Source: Antarctobacter heliothermus (GTDB lineage Bacteria > Pseudomonadota > Alphaproteobacteria > Rhodobacterales > Rhodobacteraceae). Taken from it: a stretch of DNA of 64,000 bases. Location of the stretch: the NCBI RefSeq assembly GCF_900188425.1, contig NZ_FZON01000019.1, positions 1-64,000 on the forward strand, in the 5' to 3' direction. The translations under genes and the position numbers were made by a program. The notes under the pieces are model-generated. The model made no database searches. It was not told the origin of the DNA and was given only the letters and a program-made list of their open reading frames with translations. Below are positions 1-10,380 of the stretch, piece by piece (position 1 is the first letter of the stretch; every line of letters starts with the position of its first letter).

Positions 1-37
1 CGATGGCTGCTGTCGGATTTTGTCTAGCAGCTTGATT

Positions 38-805
38 CTACAAAGCTTTCGCGGGCACGCCAGCTATTTCCCCTGATTTGGATGAATAAGCCGGGTTGAG
101 GGCGTCGTTCAGTCGGCGCATGGCGCGCTGGTACCGCTTGCGGGCGGCGGCCTCGGTCAGGCCCAGTTCGACGGCGACCTCGGCTTGCGAGAAGCCCTCG
201 ATCGCCACGCGGATCACCAGCAGGGCGTCATCGCCGAGCAGCTTCCGCACGGCCCCGTTCAGCCGCGCGTACCCGGCCGCGCCGATCCCGCTGTCGCCGC
301 TGTCCGCCACCTCGTCGGGATCGGCGCCGCTGGCGAGACGTTCGCGTGCTTGGTCGCGCTCGCGCACCCGGATCATGTCGCGCTCGACGTTGCGCAGTAC
401 CGTCGCGGCGATCCAGTTGACCCGCCCTAGGTCGAGCCTGCGGACCGCCTCGGTGGTGCGCGCCAGCACATCGGACGCCACCTCGTCGGCGGTGCCGATC
501 CTGCGCCAGATCGACCGGCGCCGGATGGCGTCGAGGCCGGGCCAGAGCGCCAGCAACAGCAGCGTCAGCGCGCAGTCGGACGCGGGCCCGTCGCCCTGCG
601 CCACCCTGACGAGCGCGGAGAGGATAAGGTTCTTCTGGCCCTGATCGCCGAGCGTGCGGTGCAGCCCGTCCAGCAGGGCCGCCGGATCCCGAAACGGCGC
701 GAGGGCGACCTGCGCACGTCGGACGGCGTCGAAACTGCGCTGGAAGTGAAGGTTTGAGGATGAATGCATGAGGTGATCACGGATCTCGTGCCACGCGAAG
801 GACAT
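38..805 (-). CDS. Sigma-70 family (ECF-like) RNA polymerase sigma factor homologue
   Basis: The 255-residue product has the layout of a small group 4-like sigma factor. A helical sigma-2-like part covers about residues 80-150 (with 'WIAATVLRNVERDMIRVRER'), and a sigma-4 helix-turn-helix lies at about 185-238 ('FSQAEVAVELGLTEAAARKR'). The N-terminal 75 residues match nothing I recognise. It lies beside integrase and DUF2924 remnants, so it may belong to the same mobile element. The ATG at 805 directly follows a 9-bp inverted repeat that would fold over its ribosome binding region, so an internal start at residue 13 is possible. Sigma activity is inferred from the HTH; it could be a sigma-like regulator only. 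Confidence 0.6.
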   Translation of the reverse strand: MSFAWHEIRDHLMHSSSNLHFQRSFDAVRRAQVALAPFRDPAALLDGLHRTLGDQGQKNLILSALVRVAQGDGPASDCALTLLLLALWPGLDAIRRRSIWRRIGTADEVASDVLARTTEAVRRLDLGRVNWIAATVLRNVERDMIRVRERDQARERLASGADPDEVADSGDSGIGAAGYARLNGAVRKLLGDDALLVIRVAIEGFSQAEVAVELGLTEAAARKRYQRAMRRLNDALNPAYSSKSGEIAGVPAKAL

Positions 806-806
806 C

Positions 807-833
807 GGACGCCTGCCTTGCGGCCAGGCGTCC
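807..833 (-). repeat. Inverted repeat abutting the start of the sigma-like gene
   Basis: GGACGCCTG and CAGGCGTCC form perfect 9-bp arms around a 9-nt loop, ending one base before the ATG at 805. In the transcript of the sigma-like gene this hairpin would contain the leader and any Shine-Dalgarno sequence. It could be a translational control element or a protein-binding palindrome. Confidence 0.45.
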
Positions 834-895
834 GGCGCCTTCTCGTGGCCAGGTCAGGACGTCGCGCGTCTCTGCGATTTCAGGGGGTTGGGTGA

Positions 896-1039
896 ATGCG
901 CGCGTCAGCGCGCGGGCACGGTCGCGTGGTTCAGCGTCGGCCCTACAAGTCGCTGTCGGCCATCGCGCGCGCGATCACCGGCACGCGCTGGAACGGCTGG
1001 GTGTTCTTTGGCCTCAAGAACCACAGGGCTCGGACATGA
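896..1039 (+). pseudogene. C-terminal remnant of a DUF2924 protein
   Basis: Reading this frame gives 47 residues that end in 'SLSAIARAITGTRWNGWVFF' followed by GLKN. That is the characteristic C-terminal signature of DUF2924 proteins, which usually sit next to recombinases in alphaproteobacterial mobile elements. The frame is closed by a TGA at 893-895 just upstream, so the N-terminal part of the gene is missing. It is too short to be a working copy. Its 3' end overlaps the truncated integrase gene on the opposite strand. Confidence 0.75.
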
Positions 1040-1988
1040 CGAAGCCACCGGAAAAATCGAAGATCGTCCGCAAGCTGCGGTGCGCGGTCTTTCGAACCGA
1101 CGGGAATAGAAACCCGCCTTTCTCGAACCGCGTTGCTAAGTCTATGACCCTCAGCGCCTCGGTTGAGAGTGGCACGCGAAAGTCTTGTGCGGCGCCTACC
1201 CGCGCTTTCATGTTCGCGGCCGGGACGGTCCATACGACGCCATCAATCTCATCCAGCCTGGCGAATCGCACAGGCGCCGAGCGAAGTCCGGTCAGGATCA
1301 GGAGCCGAAGAGCCAAGTGCGTGACGGTCGGGTCCTCTAAGGATGTGTAGAAGGCGGGGACCTCTCGCCAAGGCATACTCGGTATCGACACAACTTCGTG
1401 GCGCTGGCGTCCCAGCAACTTTTTGGCCTTCGCGACCGCCTGCAAGTCAACGTCGAAACCCAGGGCAGCGGCGTGATCCAGCACGATCTTGAGGCGGTCT
1501 GCGGCCTTCTTGGCGGTGGCCGCTTTCTTGTTCCAGATCGGTTCCAGCGCATCGCGCACGTCGGACTGGGTGATTTCCGTGACCGGCAAGTCGCCCAGTT
1601 TCGGGAGCACATGCAATTCCAGCGGGCTGAACCACCGCCCAGCCTTGCCGTCCCCCTTCAGTTCGGCCTGTCTGCTCTTGAAGGCGTCGTGCGCAACGTC
1701 GTTCAAAACCTTGCGCCGACTTATGGCGTCAAGCCGTTTCTTCTTTCTCTGCTCGATCGGGTCGATGTCCCGGGCGACCATCGCCCGGTATTCAGCTGCG
1801 ATCTCGCGGGCATCCTTAAGGGTCAACGCGGGCAGCCCGCCGATCCCCATCTCCCGCCTACGTCCAAGAACGGTGTACCTGAAGACCCATTGCCCCCCAC
1901 CATCTGCCCGTTTGACTAGGCGCAATCCGTTCCCATCTTCGTATTTCCCCGGCAGGGCGTTCTTGATGAACAATGCGTTCAATTTCAC
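1014..1988 (-). pseudogene. Truncated tyrosine-recombinase integrase (DUF4102 arm-binding type)
   Basis: The product begins with a typical arm-type DNA-binding domain ('VKLNALFIKNALPGKYEDG', then 'WVFRYTVLGRRREMGIGG'). It continues through the core-binding domain and enters the catalytic domain, where the first catalytic Arg is present ('LTGLRSAPVR', then LDEID). Similarity stops shortly after 'GFLFPSVRKTAHRSLRT'. The expected HxxR box and nucleophilic Tyr are absent, and the last residues are antisense to the DUF2924 remnant. The GTG at 1988 is preferred because the family normally starts at this point and GGGGA lies upstream; an ATG 63 bases further up is also open. About 324 residues against roughly 400 for intact members, so it should be inactive. 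Confidence 0.8.
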
Positions 1989-2431
1989 AGTTTCGGTCCC
2001 CAACAATATCCCCCAATTTATCCCCGATAACTGGGGGATGTGGGCGAACACGTCAAGACGATTTTGGATAATTCGAGACGTTAGGTCTTTGTTTCATTGA
2101 GAGATATGGGCGTTACTAGACGGATGTGAACAGCAATTCAATGCGTCTCGACCGCACCATTTTGTCTCTTTGAAATCAGTGGACCCCGATGTGATTGGGG
2201 ATGTTCCCGGTGGGCAGCCATGAGCATGGCGACACCCGCAGATTTTGGACGACTGGTATATCCATATACCCAAAGACCCGATCCGGGCGATGAGACGCGG
2301 TCGGCGGTCAAGGCATTGGCTTGTCTAGTTGCGCTTTGTCCAGTTGCGACCCCCCAACCAGCGATCACAGGTCTAGGATGGCGGTCAGGGCCGGGGCGTC
2401 TGTCCGCCCCGACCCGGAATCGGAGCGGCAG
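1989..2431. other. Intergenic region between integrase remnant and tex
   Basis: No convincing gene is visible in these 443 bases. They hold a perfect hairpin GGTATA-TCCA-TATACC at 2255-2270 and an imperfect 13-bp direct repeat (TTGTCTAGTTGCG at 2321, TTGTCCAGTTGCG at 2336). A GC-rich stem at 2392-2411 could end tex transcription. No tRNA-like sequence or clear attachment site was found. Confidence 0.5.
2392..2411 (-). terminator. Possible tex terminator hairpin
   Basis: CGGGGCG and CGCCCCG form a 7-bp stem with a 6-nt loop about 20 bases past the tex stop codon. No T-run follows on the tex strand, so this is a weak or Rho-assisted terminator candidate. Confidence 0.35.
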
Positions 2432-4786
<2,355 letters not shown>

Positions 4787-5043
4787 GGCAAGGCTCCCTG
4801 CGTGATGTGGACCGCCTATTTAACCGCTGGAACGCGCAGAGCCAAGCGACAGATGAAGTCGTGGCGAAGGGCCGCGCGGTGACCATCGGTGCGCCTCATG
4901 GCGACCGGGGACGGACGTCGTTCTCGACAAGTCCTCTCTCAACGCTCAAACTCGGCGACGGCGACGAGGTGCCACCGTTTTGATTGAAAAATGCTATTCA
5001 GGGCCACGCGCCGACGGGGCGCGGCATGGCCGGAGGGAACACG

Positions 5044-5403
5044 ATGAATTTGTCTGCAAGACTGGCACTGTCGCTGGCGACCGGATTGACCCTGGTCGGG
5101 CCCGCGTTGGCGGAATCGTCCGGGATGTACGGAACATGGGTCAGCCTTGATCAGCAATGCGTCTACGATGGCGGCTATCCGTCCAGCGCGGCCTTTACGA
5201 TCAGTTTGACCAAGCTGGAGTATTTCGAGACCAGTTGCCAGACGACGACACCGCCGCAGGTGGGGCAGGGCGGGGCGACTGCCACCTATGTCGTGAGATG
5301 TGACAATGGCATGGACAAGACTACCTATTTTTCCCTCGGGGCGGATGATCTTTTGACGGTGTCAGACAACGGTTACACCTATCTGGCGAAACGCTGCTCC
5401 TAG
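5044..5403 (+). CDS. Small secreted protein of unknown function
   Basis: I do not recognise this 119-residue protein. It begins with a standard Sec signal peptide ('MNLSARLALSLATGLTLVGP', cleavage probably after ALA) and the mature part of about 95 residues has four cysteines, which could form disulfides in the periplasm. The ATG at 5044 is chosen over an upstream in-frame start because GGAGGG lies 6-11 bases before it and the signal peptide begins there. It stands alone between tex and the MaoC-Pta operon. Confidence 0.7.
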   Translation: MNLSARLALSLATGLTLVGPALAESSGMYGTWVSLDQQCVYDGGYPSSAAFTISLTKLEYFETSCQTTTPPQVGQGGATATYVVRCDNGMDKTTYFSLGADDLLTVSDNGYTYLAKRCS

Positions 5404-5744
5404 TCGATCGGTGAAGGGGTGATGCGGGTTGATCCTTGCGGTCGGGCCGTAACGCGTTGGCGAACCGCCACGAAACCCAGCGCAGACCGCCGGGCCGGTC
5501 TACAATTTCCGACCTGAGGTCTGACGGGTTGATATGCGTCAAGTCGGACTTTGTCCGCCTGATCCATGGTGCGGGCGACGCGGTCGGCGCGGTGGGCGGG
5601 TCTGTTGTGGCACCGGGCTTTGTCTGCAAACAATAGCCCGCCCCGGCTGATGTTCAGACGACACGGGGAACCGGCGTGGATCGGGACTCACCCTCAAGAC
5701 GGGGGACGCCGGGATTGATGGGGACAAGGAAAAGGCTTTGAGCA
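5404..5744. other. Non-coding stretch upstream of the MaoC-Pta gene
   Basis: I see no convincing gene here. Short open frames on both strands lack ribosome binding sites and family features. The last 30 bases carry AAGGA ahead of the TTG start of the next gene. Confidence 0.4.
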
Positions 5745-7136
5745 TTGAAGATTGAAAACAGGATATTCGACGAGTTGCACGTGGGCGAGACCGCCACACT
5801 GCGCCGGTTGTGTACGCAGGACGATCTGCTGGTCTTTGCCAATGTGTCGGGCAACCACAATCCGATGCACGTCTTTGACGCCGATGGCGACGGCGACGGC
5901 GTGAATGAGGCAGTTGCGCCGGGAATGTTTGTCGGTTCGCTGATTTCCGCCGTGCTGGGCAACCTGCTGCCGGGGGCGGGGACGCTGTACCGCTCGCAGA
6001 GCCTGGTGTTCCACAACCGGGCGCACGCGGGCGATGAGCTGGAAAGCCGGGTCACCGTGACCGACCGCAATGAACGCGAATGCACAGTGACATTGGCGAC
6101 AGAGGTGACGCGCCCCGCCGATGGTGCATTGATCCTGTCCGGCGTGGCCGAGGTCGAGGCCCCGCGCCGCAAGCTCAGCTATAACAGTCACGATCTGCCC
6201 GGCCTGATCGTCCAGCGCCACCGCCATTTCGAAAAACTGCTGGCACGGGCTGCGCCATTGCCGCCGCTGGTGACAGTGGTGATTGCGCCGGAGGAACCCA
6301 ACTCGCTTGGCGGTGCGCTGCTGGCGCGCGACCATACGCTGATCACGCCGATCCTGGTGGGCGATCCGGACAGGATTGCCCGCGCCGCCGAGGATCTGGG
6401 CCGCAGTCTGGAGGGGGTCGAGATCATCGCCGAACCCGACCACGCGCTTGCGGCGCGCAAATCCGTGGCGCTGGTGACCGAAGGCCGGGCAGGCGCGCTG
6501 ATGAAGGGGCACCTGCACACCGATCTGTTGTTGCGCGCCGCGCTGGACAAGCAGGCGGGCCTGCGCGCCGGACGGCGGTTTACCCATGTGTTTGTGATGG
6601 ACGTGCCCGGGCTGTCGCATCCCTTGATCGTTACCGATGCGGCAATCAACATCGCGCCGGATCTCAAGACCAAGATGGACATCGTGCAGAACGCCATCGA
6701 CATCGCCATCAGCATCGGGATCGAGGTGCCCAAGGTCGGCGTGCTGTCGGCGGTGGAAACGGTGAACCCGGATATTCCCTCGTCCGTCGATGCGGCGCTG
6801 CTGTCCAAGATGGCAGAGCGCAAGCAGATCACCGGCGGGCTGGTGGACGGGCCGCTGGCGATGGACAATGCCGTCGATCTGGCCGCCGCGCGGACCAAGG
6901 GACTGTCATCCCCGGTGGCCGGTCAGGCCGAGGTGCTGGTGGTGCCCAACATCGACGCGGGCAATATGCTGGCCAAGCAGCTGACTTATATCAGCCACGC
7001 TGAAAGCGCGGGTCTGGTGTTGGGCGCGCGGGTGCCGATCATCCTGAACTCTCGGGCGGACGATGACATGTCGCGGCTGGCGTCCTGCGCGGTGGCGGCT
7101 CTGCACCATGCCCGCATCACGGGAGGCAAGGGATGA
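5745..7136 (+). CDS. MaoC-like hydratase domain fused to phosphate acetyl/butyryltransferase
   Basis: The 463-residue protein joins two domains. Residues about 8-135 are a MaoC/hot-dog enoyl-CoA hydratase-like domain ('NVSGNHNPMHVFDAD', 'AVAPGMFVGSLISAVLGNLL'). Residues about 155-460 are a phosphotransacetylase/phosphotransbutyrylase domain ('GPLAMDNAVD', 'VPNIDAGNMLAKQLTYISHA'). It would convert acyl-CoA plus phosphate to acyl phosphate, and the acetate-kinase-like gene that follows would make ATP from that product. The start appears to be TTG at 5745 with AAGGA upstream; no ATG fits. It overlaps the kinase gene by 4 bases (ATGA), so the two are translationally coupled. Whether acetyl-, butyryl- or hydroxyacyl-CoA is the substrate cannot be read from sequence. 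Confidence 0.9.
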   Translation: MKIENRIFDELHVGETATLRRLCTQDDLLVFANVSGNHNPMHVFDADGDGDGVNEAVAPGMFVGSLISAVLGNLLPGAGTLYRSQSLVFHNRAHAGDELESRVTVTDRNERECTVTLATEVTRPADGALILSGVAEVEAPRRKLSYNSHDLPGLIVQRHRHFEKLLARAAPLPPLVTVVIAPEEPNSLGGALLARDHTLITPILVGDPDRIARAAEDLGRSLEGVEIIAEPDHALAARKSVALVTEGRAGALMKGHLHTDLLLRAALDKQAGLRAGRRFTHVFVMDVPGLSHPLIVTDAAINIAPDLKTKMDIVQNAIDIAISIGIEVPKVGVLSAVETVNPDIPSSVDAALLSKMAERKQITGGLVDGPLAMDNAVDLAAARTKGLSSPVAGQAEVLVVPNIDAGNMLAKQLTYISHAESAGLVLGARVPIILNSRADDDMSRLASCAVAALHHARITGGKG

Positions 7137-8299
7137 CCTTTGCGCTGGTTCTGAACGCCGGGTCGTCGTCGTTGAAATTCGGTCTGTTCGAGGGGCGGCA
7201 TCCGGGGTTGATTGTTGGCGGACAGGTCGAAAAGATCGGGGGGGCTGCGGTGCTGCACCTTCGGGACGCGGAGGGCGTGCCACTGGTCGACACCGCGCTG
7301 CCGCCGCACGCGGCAGGGGATCACGCGGGCGCATTGGCCGCCGTGCTGCATGAGATCACGGGCCGCTTTCCCGATGCGCAGATCAGTGCGGTGGGGCACC
7401 GGGTTGTGCATGGCGGCATGGACTATGCCGCGCCTACGGTCATCACCTCCAAGGTGTTGCACGATCTGGAAAAGCTGGAGCCGTTCGCCCCGCTGCACCA
7501 GCCGCATAACCTGGCCGGTATCCGCGCCGCGCTGGGCGCGTTCCCCGACGCGCGGCAGGTGGCCTGTTTCGACACGGCCTTTCACCGCAACCACCCGTTT
7601 GTAAACGACACCTTTGCGCTGCCGCGCGCCTATTACGACAAGGGTGTGCGGCGCTATGGGTTCCACGGGCTGAGCTATGACTACATCTCCGGCGCGTTGG
7701 CCGAAAACGCCCCGACCCTGCACGCGGGCCGGGTGGTGGTGGCGCATCTGGGCAATGGGGCGTCGATGTGCGGGCTGCTCGGCGGGCGGTCGATCGCCTC
7801 ATCCATGGGGTTTTCCGCGCTGGATGGCCTGCCGATGGGCACCCGGTCGGGGCAGTTGGACCCCGGTGTTCTGCTGTACCTGATGGATTCAGAAAAAATG
7901 GACGCAGCGGCGATATCGGACCTGCTGTACCGGCAGTCCGGGCTGCTGGGCATGTCGGGTGTCAGCAGCGACATGCGCACCTTGCTGGCGTCTGAAGACC
8001 CCGGCGCGCGGGAGGCGGTGGATTATTTCTGCTTTCGCATCCGGCGCGAACTGGGCGGTCTGGCGGCGGCGCTGGAGGGGCTGGATGCGGTGGTGTTCAC
8101 CGGGGGCATCGGTGAGAACGCCGCCCCGGTGCGGGCGCAGGTCTGCCGGGGGCTGCGTTGGCTGGGGATAGAGCTGGACGAGGACCGCAACGCCCGCAAT
8201 GACCGGGTGATCAGCACCGACATGTCGCGGGTGCGGGTGTTGGTCATGCCGACGAATGAGGAAATCGTCATTGCCCGCGCCGCGATGGCGCTGGCCTGA
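7133..8299 (+). CDS. ackA: Acetate kinase (acyl kinase)
   Basis: This 388-residue cytoplasmic enzyme belongs to the acetokinase family of ASKHA kinases. Visible signatures are the N-terminal phosphate-binding 'LNAGSSSLKFGLFE', the 'GHRVVHGG' box near 83, 'FDTAFHRNHP' near 143, 'RRYGFHGLSYDYIS' near 174, 'HLGNGASMC' near 205 and the C-terminal 'FTGGIGENA'. All family boxes are present and the length is normal. It catalyses acyl phosphate + ADP to carboxylate + ATP and pairs with the overlapping upstream MaoC-Pta protein. Butyrate or propionate specificity is possible given that partner. Confidence 0.93.
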   Translation: MTFALVLNAGSSSLKFGLFEGRHPGLIVGGQVEKIGGAAVLHLRDAEGVPLVDTALPPHAAGDHAGALAAVLHEITGRFPDAQISAVGHRVVHGGMDYAAPTVITSKVLHDLEKLEPFAPLHQPHNLAGIRAALGAFPDARQVACFDTAFHRNHPFVNDTFALPRAYYDKGVRRYGFHGLSYDYISGALAENAPTLHAGRVVVAHLGNGASMCGLLGGRSIASSMGFSALDGLPMGTRSGQLDPGVLLYLMDSEKMDAAAISDLLYRQSGLLGMSGVSSDMRTLLASEDPGAREAVDYFCFRIRRELGGLAAALEGLDAVVFTGGIGENAAPVRAQVCRGLRWLGIELDEDRNARNDRVISTDMSRVRVLVMPTNEEIVIARAAMALA

Positions 8300-8305
8300 G
8301 GGGGC

Positions 8306-9370
8306 TCAGACCGGCACCAGGTGATTGTCCCATTGCAGGGCGTGGGAGGTGGTCCAGCCCTGCGCCTCATGGGTGATGTCGCCGGTGCCGGAGGTCAGGA
8401 CGAACCCCTGCGCCGTGGCGGCGACGCCGCAGACATCGGCCATGTCAAAGCTGCGCTTCAGCGCGCCGGTATCGGTGTCAAAGACCTGCGCCAGCCCGCC
8501 ACGCGGAGAGGTGATCGCCACCTCGTTGTGGTCGGCCAGCAGGGCGACGCTGCCCGCGTAGCCCATCATCCTCTTGGCCTGCGCCTTGGGCGGCGTGACC
8601 AGCATCGGCGTTTCCCCCAAGCGCGTCAGGCCCAACAGCGGCGGGTCGTCGGACAGATCGCCCTGCCACTGCATCGCAAAGCCGATCAGGCCGTCGGGGG
8701 CGACGGCAAGGTGCCGGATCGAGTTCTTGTGCAGGGGGCGGTCCAGCGCTTGTTGATCCAGCACAGCGCCGTCAAGGCCGAGAAAGCTGAGGTTCGGTTC
8801 CATCAGCGGGATGTTCAGCTTGGCCCGCCCCGCGTCGGGGTGGGTTTCTATGCCGCCATTGGCCACCACCAGCCTCTGACCGTCCGGCATCAGTTTGATG
8901 TCATGCGGTCCCACGCCACCGGATGCGAACTCGGTCAGGCGCTTGCCGGAGGCCAGCGACCAGACGCCAATCACGCCCCGCGCGGCGTCATAGGCATTCT
9001 CGCTGGTGAACAGATGTGCGCCATCGGGGGAGAACGCCCCGTGACCGTAGAAATGTCGGCCCTCGGGCGCGTCCAGCCGGGCGATTTCCTGCCCCGTCAC
9101 GCAGTCCAGAACCACGGCAAAGCGCCCGGGGCGACGGGCAAAGGCGACCGCCAGAGGGTGGACCGGGTGGGCGGCGGCGGCATGGCCCCGGTCGGGCAGG
9201 GGCAGGGTAAAGGCGACCTCTCCAGAGGCCCGAAGCCCGCACAATAGATAGCGTCCATCGGATGCCCGTGCCGCGGACAGGAACGCAGGCGCGCCTGCCT
9301 CGGCCCATGTTGGGCGCGGACAGGCCCCGGCGGCCAGTACGCCGGCCAGAAAGCGGCGACGGTTGGTCAT
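8306..9370 (-). CDS. DUF1513 family exported beta-propeller protein
   Basis: The 354-residue protein starts with a Tat-type signal ('MTNRRRFLAGVLAAGACPRP'). The rest is a WD40/YVTN-like propeller with blades such as 'GHGAFSPDGAHLFTSENAYD' and 'GGVGPHDIKLMPDGQRLVVA', which is the DUF1513 family. It is the last gene of the leftward iron operon and its start overlaps the stop of the imelysin gene before it. Members of this family regularly accompany imelysins and DHOR in proteobacterial iron loci; their biochemical role is not established. Periplasmic location is inferred from the RR motif. Confidence 0.87.
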   Translation of the reverse strand: MTNRRRFLAGVLAAGACPRPTWAEAGAPAFLSAARASDGRYLLCGLRASGEVAFTLPLPDRGHAAAAHPVHPLAVAFARRPGRFAVVLDCVTGQEIARLDAPEGRHFYGHGAFSPDGAHLFTSENAYDAARGVIGVWSLASGKRLTEFASGGVGPHDIKLMPDGQRLVVANGGIETHPDAGRAKLNIPLMEPNLSFLGLDGAVLDQQALDRPLHKNSIRHLAVAPDGLIGFAMQWQGDLSDDPPLLGLTRLGETPMLVTPPKAQAKRMMGYAGSVALLADHNEVAITSPRGGLAQVFDTDTGALKRSFDMADVCGVAATAQGFVLTSGTGDITHEAQGWTTSHALQWDNHLVPV

Positions 9371-10380
9371 CAGTCGCCATCCATCGCGTTGAACCCGGCG
9401 GCGATGCCAAGGCGCGGGCCAAGCTGGCTGCTGACATGCTCGCGGATCTCGGAAATGCGCTGGTGCAGGGTTTCGACCCGCAGACGGCCCTGTGGGTCGC
9501 TGACCCCGGCAAAGACCGGATCGTCCAGCAGGTCGGCCCGCTGCAAGGCGCGCGCAAACGCGGCGTCCAATCCCGCATCGCCCCCCGACAGCCGCGCCGC
9601 AAGGTCGCGCAACGCCCTTAGCGACAGCACCACATGCCGCAATGACCGCCCGGAGCGGCGCGCCTCTGCCCGGTTGGGGCGGGGCGTGTCGAAGCTGCCC
9701 AAGGGGCGGCCCAACCGCGTGTCGGCGGTGAACTCCAGCCCGGTGGACAGGGCGGTGAACAGTTGCTTGGCCGCTTCGTCGGGGGTGCGGTAGGTGTCAT
9801 TTCCGGCTTGCCGCATCAGGTCGGCATAGCCGTCCTCCCACCCGGCAAGGATCGCGGCACCGTTGCCTGCGATGTCTGCCGCCATCACCTGTACCAGCGA
9901 ACACCGATAGTCCGCGTCCCCCACTGAGGCGAATTGCGGATCATACAGCATGAACTCCATCGCGTAGAACCCGCGCGCGGCGATGGACACGGTCTGGAAC
10001 GCCTCAAGGCTGGCGATCACCGGATCCTCGGCGCTGATCAGACGGCCAAGAGCCTTGGGCGTGGCACCCCGGCTGTCCGGCCAGAAGGCCAGCGCAAAGG
10101 CGCGGTCGTCGGCTTCGGACGGGCCAAAGCGCAGATGGCTGACCGCGATCCATGCGTCGAAGGCGTCGCCATAGGCGGTTCGCAATTGCACGCTGTCGGG
10201 GGCGCAGTCCGCGGCGGCGGCCCCCGCCAGTTCCGCGCTTTCAGAGGCCAGCGCCCGGTAGTGCGGCAGCACATGGCCATCGACGATGGCCGCCACATCG
10301 GGGGTCTGGGCCCATGCACGCGGGGCGGACAGGGCAGGCAAGGCAGCGAGTGTCAGGGCGACAAGGTGGATACGCATCAC
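9370..10380 (-). CDS. Imelysin family (M75) periplasmic protein, variant motif
   Basis: The 336-residue protein has a Sec signal peptide ('MMRIHLVALTLAALPALSAP', then RAWA) and an all-helical imelysin/EfeO-like body. The family's GxHxxE motif appears here as 'GFYAMEF', with Tyr in place of His, whereas the other imelysin in this operon keeps His. If that His is a metal ligand, as proposed for IrpA-like proteins, this copy should bind iron differently or only play a partner role. It overlaps its upstream DHOR neighbour by 4 bases and the DUF1513 gene by 1 base, so translation is coupled. Confidence 0.88.
   Translation of the reverse strand: MMRIHLVALTLAALPALSAPRAWAQTPDVAAIVDGHVLPHYRALASESAELAGAAAADCAPDSVQLRTAYGDAFDAWIAVSHLRFGPSEADDRAFALAFWPDSRGATPKALGRLISAEDPVIASLEAFQTVSIAARGFYAMEFMLYDPQFASVGDADYRCSLVQVMAADIAGNGAAILAGWEDGYADLMRQAGNDTYRTPDEAAKQLFTALSTGLEFTADTRLGRPLGSFDTPRPNRAEARRSGRSLRHVVLSLRALRDLAARLSGGDAGLDAAFARALQRADLLDDPVFAGVSDPQGRLRVETLHQRISEIREHVSSQLGPRLGIAAGFNAMDGD

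Noticed and set aside
38-2100. An intact prophage or integrative element
   Set aside because: Only a sigma-like gene and two broken remnants are present. There are no structural, replication or transfer genes and no visible attachment repeats.
5436-5636. A 66-codon frame after the small secreted protein
   Set aside because: No ribosome binding site, no family features, and codon composition like a chance frame.
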